A DNA stretch of 64,000 nt from NCBI GenBank assembly GCA_963678705.1, contig OY783219.1, forward strand, positions 12,462,001 to 12,526,000, read 5' to 3'. Source of the DNA: Panorpa germanica (lineage: Eukaryota > Arthropoda > Insecta > Mecoptera > Panorpidae). Positions 55,381 to 64,000 of this stretch are shown piece by piece (position 1 is the stretch's first letter; every line of letters starts with the position of its first letter). The notes beneath the pieces were generated by a model that saw nothing but the letters and a program-made list of their open reading frames with translations, ran no database searches and was not told the DNA's origin. Made by a program: the position numbers and the translations under genes.

Positions 55381-58300
55381 ATGATAAATTTTATTCAATG
55401 GAATTGCAGAGGAGTCAGATATATTAAAGAGGAACTACAACATATGTTACAGAAGCATAACATACATATATGCATACTATCAGAAACGTTTTTAACAAAA
55501 AATATCAATTTCAACATCAAAGGTTATTTTATTGAAAGAGAAGATAGGACACAGAATACAAACTATAATCCCCACGGGGGTGTTGCTATCTTGATTCATA
55601 AATCTATAAAATATAAACGAGTAATGCTAAATAACCCATTTAATTCGGTCGAAATAGTTGGAATAATTTTAACACATAACGAAACTGATGTAATATGTAT
55701 TTTATCAATCTATGCTAAACCGAATCATAAACTATCTAATTCTAATTGGTCACAGATAAAACAACAAATAGATGTTCCTGTTATACTTGCTGGAGATTTT
55801 AACGCGACTAATCTTGCTTGGGATATAAATTGTCCAGGTAGTCAGTATGAAGGTAACGAATTGTTAGATTTCATAGAAAACGAAAATCTAAATATTATCA
55901 ACGATGATAAACCAACTAGAGTAAGCAATCTCAGTACAAGGGACAGTATATTGGATCTCACATTGGTATCAATGACGTTAACACAACAAATTACTTCGTG
56001 GCAAGTTCTTGCAGATAGCTTAGGTAGTGATCACTACCCAATTTTTTTCTGTTTGAATGACTATAATAAAGACCGTTACCGTACATCTGAATATTTAACG
56101 AGGAGAAATTTCCGAAAAGCAGATTGGGAGAAATATAGCCTTGAAATAGAAAGCAGAATTTCAAACCTTAGCACAAATGGAATCACAAGTAATCCCCAAG
56201 ATGTTGAAAACAAATACAACCAATTTAGAGATGTTATTAATAATTCGGCAGACATACATATCCCATCTACCAGATTGTATAATATAACTCCTAATAAAAT
56301 AAAACCGTCTTGGTGGGACACTGAGTGCAATAAAATGATAGCTCAAAGAAAATTAGCACTAACTATTTTTAATAAAAACATGACAATGGCGAATTATTTA
56401 AATTATAAAAAACATCAAGCTAAAACCAGACGATATTTTAGAGCCAGGAAAAAAATAGAATGGCAAAATTTCTGCGAGAATTTAAACCCAAACACAACAA
56501 CCAACATTGTCTGGAATAATATAAGAAAAATTAACAATAAAAGCTATAGTACTAAAAGGATAAGTGATAATGAAAATTTAATAGAAGAATTCATTAAAAA
56601 AAAATTTCCACAGAACAACAATTTAAATATTACTACCACCACCATCGTAAAAGATAATTTTCTAGATAATAACATAAATAAAAATGAAGTAAAATTCGCG
56701 TTAAATCATAATAAAAACAGTAGCACAGGATTTGATAGAATAAATTACAAAATGATACAAAACTTACCTGACAATGCAATAAATCATCTTACACAAATAT
56801 ACAATCTGTCATTAAACACTGCTGATATACCATTAGACTGGAAAAAACATATCGTTGTTCCTATATTAAAAACAGGAAAAGATCCAAACAAAGAAGAATC
56901 ATTCAGACCAATTACTTTACTATCATGTATGGGCAAAACTATGGAATCCATCATCAAAAACAGACTGGAGTGGTATCTCGAACATCATAAAAGATTACCT
57001 GAGTTACAATTTGCGTTTAGAAAAACAAGAAGTACACAGCATAACTTAAACATATTGAATATCGATATTCAAAGAACATACAGTAAAAATCATTATATGA
57101 TAGCTGCTTTCATTGACATTGAAGCTGCTTATGATAATGTTAATCTAAAAATATTAAAAGAAAAAGTAGAAAACATAGGTATATCTTCCAAAATATCCAA
57201 CTGGATTATAAACTACTTCCAAAATAGAGAAATAACAGTTAGATACAATAATAAGTTAACTGGTCCTATACTATGTAATCACGGAATTCCACAAGGCTCA
57301 ATATTATCTCCCTTATTATTCAACATATACACAGAAAAGTTAACAACATTATCAGATAACAACACAACAGTACTGATGTATGCAGATGACATGGTTATTT
57401 ATAGTATGGGCCATACACAAGATATAGCTCAAAACAGATTACAATCGAAATTAAGAAAACTAGATATTTTACTAAAGGAAATCAAATTAAATATATCGTC
57501 AGAAAAAAGTAAAATAGTTATATTTACAAGGCATAGAATAAACTGCAGTCCAAAAATAACCATCAGAAATAAAAATATAACTGTTAGTTCAAATACCAAA
57601 TTTCTGGGTATATTCTTTGATACAAAAAGCACTTGGGCGAAAGAAATTGCACATATTATTAACAAATGTCAAAAAGGCTTAAATTTGATGCGATGTATAG
57701 CAGGATACAAATGGGGCGCACACCCAACAACCTTAATAAAAATATATAAAGCTATTGTTAGACCGCATATTGACTATTCTAGTACTATGATCTGCACCGC
57801 AAATAACTCAAGATTAAAAAAAATTGAAATTATACAAAACAAATGTTTAAGAATAATATTAGGTGCAATGGTTTCAACACCAATCCAAATCCTCAACTAT
57901 CAAACTAATATTCCTCCGGTAAATATCAGAATACAACAAATATCAGACAGTTTCTTTTGTAAAAACAGACATAACTCATGTGGCCCCTTAAATACAAGAT
58001 TATCTAAACTATATGTTCTTTATAATAAACCATATTGGACAACTCATAAAAAACCGGCACTTTTAACTAGTTTTGATAGATATAATAACTTGAAATTAGA
58101 GGTACACAACATTATACCTTTTTTCAAATTTCCATTAGAAATAAGCATGACAACAATACATACAGAAATAAATTTGTTCAAGAAGAATGACAGTAAGGAA
58201 ATAACTTATCAAAAATATATGGAATATATAACAAAAGATGATATAAACTGGAGTATATGGTTTACCGATGGTTCATTCGAAAAAAACTCTAAAACTGGAG

Positions 58301-59109
58301 GAATTGGCATTTTCAATTATAATACAGATCAACAGTACAAATACAAACTTAACAACATCACAAATTCTTATAATACAGAAATAACAGCAATTATGAAATT
58401 ACTAGAAATAATACAAAAAACTGACAATAAAAATATATTAATCTTCACAGATTCTCGTAGTGTTTGTGTATCTTTAAATAACAATAAATTCAAAAACAAT
58501 AATAATAACAAAATATGTTCAATTAAAGAATATCTTTTAAAAATGGAAAAAAATGATATCAATGTTAAACTTATTTGGATTCCTGGACATGTAGGCATAA
58601 AAGGAAACGAAATGGCTGACAAACTGGCCAAAGAAGCTTGTGTAGATGGGGAAATAATCGAAATAAATTGGTCAATAAATGATTCCAAAAAAATAATTAA
58701 AGAAAATTGTATGGCAGAATGGCAGAATATATATAATGAGAAAAGTCAAAGTACTGGAAAATTTTTCTTTGCAGCGAATCAAAAAATTACAACAACCACA
58801 TGGTTTAATAAAAACCATTCACGAAGATATATTTCAACAAATTGTCGAATGAAATCTGGGCATTCTAGATGTCCAGCTCATCTATACAAAATAAATATAA
58901 AAGACACACCAAATTGTAGATGTGGAGAAGAAGGGTCTTTGGACCATATAATTCTAGGGTGTCATCTTTTAACATCAAAAATTGATAGACTTTTAAATGA
59001 TTTATGTAATGTAACACAGTTCCCAGTCAATATGTCCTGTTTATTGACAAGTGAAGCAACGGCGGAAATATTAACAAACTTTGTGATAGAAAATAATATA
59101 GAAGTGTAA
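55381..59109 (+). CDS. LINE ORF2: endonuclease, reverse transcriptase, RNase H (1242 aa)
   Basis: AP endonuclease: IQWNCRGVRYI, ILSETFLTK, LAGDFNATNLAWD and LGSDHYPIF, residues 1-225 or so. Reverse transcriptase: SFRPITLLSCMGK, AFIDIEAAYDNVN, GIPQGSILSPLLFN and YADD at 667-670. RNase H: WFTDGSFEKN at about 960, NTEITAI, IFTDSRSVC and WIPGHVGIKGNEMADKLAK. C-terminal zinc motif: CRCGEEGSLDHIILGC. The protein is about as long as the other ORF2 in this window but only distantly similar, so two families of one clade are present. All catalytic residues I can check are in place, so it may be competent. Confidence 0.94.
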   Translation: MINFIQWNCRGVRYIKEELQHMLQKHNIHICILSETFLTKNINFNIKGYFIEREDRTQNTNYNPHGGVAILIHKSIKYKRVMLNNPFNSVEIVGIILTHNETDVICILSIYAKPNHKLSNSNWSQIKQQIDVPVILAGDFNATNLAWDINCPGSQYEGNELLDFIENENLNIINDDKPTRVSNLSTRDSILDLTLVSMTLTQQITSWQVLADSLGSDHYPIFFCLNDYNKDRYRTSEYLTRRNFRKADWEKYSLEIESRISNLSTNGITSNPQDVENKYNQFRDVINNSADIHIPSTRLYNITPNKIKPSWWDTECNKMIAQRKLALTIFNKNMTMANYLNYKKHQAKTRRYFRARKKIEWQNFCENLNPNTTTNIVWNNIRKINNKSYSTKRISDNENLIEEFIKKKFPQNNNLNITTTTIVKDNFLDNNINKNEVKFALNHNKNSSTGFDRINYKMIQNLPDNAINHLTQIYNLSLNTADIPLDWKKHIVVPILKTGKDPNKEESFRPITLLSCMGKTMESIIKNRLEWYLEHHKRLPELQFAFRKTRSTQHNLNILNIDIQRTYSKNHYMIAAFIDIEAAYDNVNLKILKEKVENIGISSKISNWIINYFQNREITVRYNNKLTGPILCNHGIPQGSILSPLLFNIYTEKLTTLSDNNTTVLMYADDMVIYSMGHTQDIAQNRLQSKLRKLDILLKEIKLNISSEKSKIVIFTRHRINCSPKITIRNKNITVSSNTKFLGIFFDTKSTWAKEIAHIINKCQKGLNLMRCIAGYKWGAHPTTLIKIYKAIVRPHIDYSSTMICTANNSRLKKIEIIQNKCLRIILGAMVSTPIQILNYQTNIPPVNIRIQQISDSFFCKNRHNSCGPLNTRLSKLYVLYNKPYWTTHKKPALLTSFDRYNNLKLEVHNIIPFFKFPLEISMTTIHTEINLFKKNDSKEITYQKYMEYITKDDINWSIWFTDGSFEKNSKTGGIGIFNYNTDQQYKYKLNNITNSYNTEITAIMKLLEIIQKTDNKNILIFTDSRSVCVSLNNNKFKNNNNNKICSIKEYLLKMEKNDINVKLIWIPGHVGIKGNEMADKLAKEACVDGEIIEINWSINDSKKIIKENCMAEWQNIYNEKSQSTGKFFFAANQKITTTTWFNKNHSRRYISTNCRMKSGHSRCPAHLYKINIKDTPNCRCGEEGSLDHIILGCHLLTSKIDRLLNDLCNVTQFPVNMSCLLTSEATAEILTNFVIENNIEV

Positions 59110-59310
59110 TTTAAGTTAAAATATTTTATTTAGTATGTATTTAATTTTAAGTTTAATTTTTTAAAAAAGAATCAATTTGTTTTGTATTTATTAGAACAAT
59201 TATAATTTATATGTAAATTTTTATATAATTTTACAAATAAAAGCAATGGCAAGAAGGCTGAATAAGCCAAAGCCTAAATAAATAAAAAAAAAAAAAAAAT
59301 AAATATAAAA

Positions 59311-61611
59311 TTAAAAATATTTTTAATGGTATTTTTTTTTTAAATTACGTATATGTTTTGTCTCATAGGTGGGAAACCTGCGACCTCCGTAAGTTTCTTG
59401 TGGTATTTAAACAAGTATCGTGTATTTTTATAAAAATTACATTTATAGGTATATCAACTAATGCGGCCTCCTTTATTACTGCCTAATTTAAATATGATTT
59501 GTCTCAAGTACAATATTTATTTATGTTTATTAATTTATAAAAACCATCATTTGATTAACTTTAAAAGTGCGACAATGTGGAGACCGCCCGGGCGGCAAAA
59601 GTTATGGGTACGGCACTGGTTAGAATGGTCTTCTCGCATCTTCAGTAAATTTCACCCAGTCCGGCCCTGCTGACCAACCAAGTATGTGGGTGGCTTAAGA
59701 CCCCATTTTAATCTTATAATAAACGTTAATAGAACCACCATAAAAACTTAACAAAACCTTCTCTTTCTTATAATCCGTCATCTCGTTTGGCCACGTGACA
59801 TGCGTGAAGAAGAATGAATGGTTGGTGTGGAGGGGGGAGCGAGACGCGGGAGTCCAGAGTTTGGGGACTGTAACACGATACCCCATAACGTGCGGAAGTG
59901 TCCTCCAATGCTCTTTGTACGCGATTAAAATGTTTTTATTTTCTTTTTTATATTCTTATGTTGTCCAGTTTTTTCACCCTAAAGTTCCTTCCATTCGACT
60001 ACACTACCACTAATACTTAATATTAAGATAGAAAGTGACTTAAGAAACTAGTTTTAGAATTAATAAATAATCTAGAAGAATAGACCCATCATATATAATT
60101 TGAACAAGAAAAAACATAAATATGAGGAATTGTTTAATGTCAAACAAATTATTCGATTGCGCCTGAACAGTATGCATCTAATGTAACTTATATATTTGAC
60201 CTTATATTATTGATATTCAGAGTTACACAAAAAGCTGCAAATTCTATTTTATTTACCTAAATAAGCTGTTCCTATAAAAGTTAAACTGCGTTTGATACAA
60301 CTTTACTAGTGGTGTAATTAAAACTCGATTATGAAAACGAAATAGGGGCTCACGTTTTGCAAACCTAATGTGAATTAATATTTCGATGTTCTCTTTTTTT
60401 GATGAAGAATTTCAAAACTTAACTGATTATGATGCTCTGAATGATTCTTTCTTGTTCTCAATTATTTGTTTTGCTTTTTTTCAAATTTATAATGTAGTTT
60501 TTGTATCTTGTTAAATAGCCAGTAAATTATTATTGTTGTAGTAGTATTGTATGTAGTATTGTATTATTGTTTTTAAAATGTTTCGTCGATTAAAGAGGTA
60601 CAGGACGTACCGTCAATGGAAAAAGTTTATCTCTCGGTAATACGAAATGCAAAATACGAAGTACATGAGGGACGAGCAAATATTAGGACTGTACCTTTGA
60701 AAATGAATTTTTCAATTCCCTATTAAACTGCTTTTTGCTAGTTAAAATGATTTTTTACCTAAAATTAATATCAAATTTATATTAATTCAATTTAAATTCA
60801 AATTAAATATTTTCAAAAAGGAATAATAAATTTGGCAACGCAGTAAATTTACGTGTGTTAACGTATGCGTGATTTGGTTCTTCGACAAATAAATTGTTAT
60901 ATTATATAAAATATTTATTCCGATTTTGAATTTCCCACTCAAATTGGGATTTGCACCGTTGCCGGCTTATAACCTACACTAACTGTTTCTTACTGGTTTT
61001 ATTTAAATATTTTCGTATATATGTATCCTTTTAATAATTTTCTTTTTGCTATAGTTACAGAAAAGATTTTTTTATATACACCTAGTTTTTGAAAGCCGTG
61101 TCACCATTTTTTTATAGTTAAAAGTTATATTATGTGGTTAAATTGAACTAAACATTGTGATTTGTATGGGAAATGACTATTTTTAATCATGTATAAAAAG
61201 AAAACTATGAACCCTAAGTCTCTAAAATTTTGAGACAGCATGTATTTTAACTATTTGTATCGACCCTCCAAATTTCACGACGTTTTCATCATTTACGTTT
61301 ACGTCCTATACCTCCTTAATTTAAAATTTTCATAGACATTTTTGTCAAATGAAATTAAAAAAATTCACAAACTTATACAATTTTGGAGCCCTAATTTTAA
61401 AATGTTTAAATATTGTTTTTTTGTTTTATGCAATTTTCTTTTGTTAGGCTGTCAACAAATAAAGAAAAAAAGTTGCTTTTCTTAAATTAATTTTAAATAT
61501 TGTCTAAGAAATAGGTGTTTTTCTAATAAATAATAAATTAGTAAATATTTGGAAAATGGCACACTTTTACCCTTAGTTTTATAAGTCATTTTCTAGCAAA
61601 TGACATCCACT
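59311..61611. other. intergenic, no gene seen
   Basis: This is mostly AT-rich DNA. A short GC-richer patch at 59570-59890 includes CCGCCCGGGCGG and no sustained frame. Several short frames exist, but none shows protein-like composition or known motifs. Confidence 0.5.
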
Positions 61612-61964
61612 CAGAGGCGGTTTTAGGGATTACCCGGGTCCTCGCTCTTGTAAAGGCCCACGACATTGGCACAACAACCCAAGTAGAAAATTTCATTACA
61701 ATATATGTATTTGCATCTCGCGCCACGCGCCATATCTTTTAAAGCATTAAGGTGGTCTTTGTGCTTTGTGTGTTCATTTTTATAAATCTTCCAATATAAC
61801 TCTAACTCTATAATATAAACTCATTGCTCAAAATACTCGTCGCTCAGACAAGAATATAATATACCTCAAGAATATAGGCTGATATATAAAAACAAAGAAA
61901 ATTTGAAAAACCTTATTGAATTTATAAACAAAACAAACCTAATTTCCTTATTTTAAACATATTT

Positions 61965-62175
61965 ATAATATATAAGAAGGCAGAATAATATTAGGGGCGA
62001 TAAAAGGCTACGTGCCTACGAAGCCCGAGAAACTATATTTAAAAAATAACATATTTATAAATTGTAAATTATAAATTACAAATTATATATTATAAATTAT
62101 TGTATATGTGGTAATATAAGTGCTAATAACTTCTAAAAGTTGATGCACAAACAAAATAAATAAAAAAAAAAAAAA
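61965..62175 (+). mobile_element. 5'-truncated LINE copy, 3' UTR only
   Basis: The stretch ATTAGGGGCGATAAAAGGCT followed by ACGTGCCTACGAAGCCC is almost identical to the 3' UTR of the LINE at 20.7-26.0 kb (reverse complement of 20755-20805). An A-rich tail is at about 62150-62175. It is inserted in the hAT remnant. Confidence 0.85.
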
Positions 62176-62480
62176 TATATATAAACTCTATAATATAATA
62201 TAAACTCTACATTTATTTATTTATAACTTTTGCATTTTTCGACAATCATCATCAAAAATACTTACTTTCAATTTACATAAATTACACAAAAAACAAGTTC
62301 CTCGCAAAGATTTGCCACCCCGGGGCCTGGCAAAATTCTGACTCACAATGGCCGCCGCTGCCTTCATTACAACCCCTTAAACTTCAAAGGGATCGTAATA
62401 TTTTAACAGCGCTTCATACGTCTTCCCTTCACTTCCACACTTGATACGATAAATCCAATGCTTTAATGCATTTGAGCAAT

Positions 62481-63380
62481 TCAATTGCAAGTCAGTGCTA
62501 GAACATGGTTACAAACTGCATCCATCACACATGAGCACTTAGGCCGTCCGCACATGGCTCGACTGATTGCAAACGCGAGCCCCGAATCTGCGAATAGTAA
62601 TTTTAAATATTTCTTCCCTGTTTCGAAATCGGTAATCAGAAGCTTTACTTTCTTTTGCCTTTTTTCTTTAAAATGGGGATCTATACCATATTTTCTTGCA
62701 GATTCACTGGCTTTGTACTTCAAGGATTCGAAGTAATTTCTATAAATTTGCATCTTTGCATTTGTCTCCGCTAAAGCTCTACTTGCCTCGTCCAAATTCA
62801 TATCGCATTTTTGTAAAATTTTCGATGCATAGCATTTGTTAATTGATGTCATTAAATACATGGTGGATGAATTCACAAAAGAACACACGAACTCGAAATT
62901 TAGCATTTTTGTTTTAATACTTTCTGCTCGTCTTTACTGGAGCTCTTGAGAACTATTTCTATTAATGCTTGGATAAAAATTTCGAAAAAACGAAGTTTTA
63001 TTGCAGATATTGTATCGGGTTTATTACTTTAGAGTGACGTCCAATTCGCCAGTGAATTTTGACAGCAGATCCCGATGTTTGATGCAATTTCCGAAAAAAA
63101 TTTACAAATCTTACAACGTTCCGAAAAAAATCTGTAATTCGATACAAGTGCTAACGGCATCATTTACTATCAAATTTAAATTATGAGTGGCGCAATGTAT
63201 GTAGTCCGCGTTAGGCTGGATATCCTTAATCTGTTTCTCTACACAATTATACACACCGCTCATCACACTGGCTCCATCATAACCTTGACAAACACATTTT
63301 TTTAAATCAATATTTTTGTCGATAAAAAATGTAGTCACCTGGTTGAGTAAATCTGCAATCCCCATGTTTGAATGCTGCAT
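62481..63380 (-). pseudogene. hAT (ZMYM1-like) transposase remnants
   Basis: Two frames remain. The first, 63111-63380, has CVCQGYDGASVMSGVYN and HCATHNLNLIVNDAV, the same catalytic-region blocks as the first hAT in the window. The second, 62481-62906, matches the helical C-terminal half (NLDEASRALAETNAKMQIYR, then FKEKRQKK) and then drifts into unrelated sequence. The segments between are missing or out of frame. Confidence 0.75.
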
Positions 63381-63801
63381 AAAAGCCTAGAAACGCATCT
63401 TTTACTTCTAAACCAACTGACTATCCATTCTCCGATCAGCATTAGGGGCATAGGGGCCCTATTTTGTGTGTGAATTACCTAAATTACTTTATAATTTCTC
63501 ATAAGCCTCAATGTTAAATTAAAAAATTCGAAGTTTAATATATTTTTACTGGTTCTCTGCAGTTTTTCTAAAATTTAACGAGATCATTATCTTATTATAA
63601 TCTACTAATATGCCAAATTTTAGAAAATATTAAACGGCAACTCTCTGACCGACAGTACTATTTTAAAGTCGTGTTGCAACCTATTTTATTTACATTCCAA
63701 AAGTGGGAGAATTTTTAACTAGTACAATACGAGGTTTGCTGGTCAGGGTCCGAGGGCCCCGGTGCCCAGCACCGACTGGCCCATACCTAGCTACGCCAGT
63801 G

Positions 63802-64000
63802 GCTGGGGACTTCACAATAGTAGCATCCTCTCGGTGCGGTCTTTAATATAATTACTATTTTTTGTCACTAATATTAATCTTAAACGTCGCCGAACTAGTC
63901 ACCGCGACCGCGATTTATCCATTCTCCATTCACCACACTTTAAGACCATGGAGTGAGTAGCTGTCTTTGCGTCTGCGTTTGCGTTTACAACCGGCGTCGG
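63802..64000. other. right edge, no gene seen
   Basis: The last 120 bases are richer in CG (CGTCGCCG, ACCGCGACCGCG, CGGCGTCGG) than the rest of the window. They might approach a promoter or another element beyond the edge. Nothing can be assigned. Confidence 0.3.

Larger units (their letters stand above)
53546..59310 (+). mobile_element. full-length I-like non-LTR retrotransposon with two intact ORFs
   Basis: It comprises a short 5' UTR (start not exactly fixed, between about 53546 and 53700), ORF1, a gap of 205 nt, ORF2, a 3' UTR of about 150 nt ending AGGCTGAATAAGCC, and a tail of AAATA and A units to about 59310. Both frames are open. I could not define the target duplication. It lies head to head with the truncated LINE on its left. 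Confidence 0.87.
61612..63801 (-). mobile_element. degenerate hAT element with nested LINE 3' end
   Basis: The left end reads CAGAGGCGGTTTTAGGGA. The right end, reversed, reads CACTGGCGTAGCTAGG, as in hAT elements of the ZMYM1-like group. Coding remnants lie on the minus strand. I could not find a matching 8-bp duplication, so the exact ends or a later rearrangement are uncertain. A LINE 3' end is inserted near the left side. Confidence 0.7.

Noticed and set aside
1..64000. tRNA, rRNA or other structural RNA genes
   Set aside because: Reading by eye I saw no cloverleaf with A and B boxes and no rRNA-like stretch; a dedicated scan was not possible.

Overview
The window looks like AT-rich insect (arthropod) nuclear DNA. 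Its genes have many short GT-AG introns. It carries DNA transposons (mariner, hAT, Helitron, PIF/Harbinger-type, a 4-bp-target element) and I-like and Jockey-like non-LTR retrotransposons. The only host genes I recognise are cytochromes P450 with CYP4-family features. I cannot name the species.

The host locus (1-44818, all minus strand) is a tandem P450 cluster of seven units. Each ancestral unit has nine exons, so its 5' end lies at the higher coordinate. Three B-type genes (B1 5650-8943, B2 28326-33278, B3 39369-44818) can be spliced into intact 493, 494 and 494 residue proteins. Three A-type units (A1 94-2019, A2 within 16066-18581, A3 34138-36190) share a 2-nt deletion in exon 1 and look dead. 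Unit C (12452-14836) has lost its middle exons, and D is fused to A2. The layout A-spacer-B recurs three times, so a two-gene block was amplified. Each spacer copy then took different transposons: a TATA-target element in the first, a mariner plus a hAT with a LINE inside it in the second, and a different mariner in the third. B2 carries a Jockey fragment in intron 1. B3 carries a Helitron immediately behind an exon-8 splice donor.

From 45.8 to 51.9 kb there is no gene. The region is a nest of inverted repeats: a 150-bp hairpin, two 639-bp copies of one element facing each other, and, inside the first copy, a 4.2-kb foldback-like element. The long arms of the foldback element are built from 182-bp subrepeats. 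From 53.2 to 59.3 kb there is a truncated LINE end and a LINE with two open reading frames that look intact. A degenerate second hAT with a LINE 3' end in it fills 61.6-63.8 kb.

The P450s are predicted endoplasmic-reticulum monooxygenases. They are unusual in two shared ways: the I-helix reads AAQEPI where most P450s have AGxD/ET, and intron 6 starts with GC instead of GT. I saw no CRISPR, tRNA, rRNA or bacterial-style operon. All exon limits are my own splice predictions by comparing paralogues, with no transcript support.
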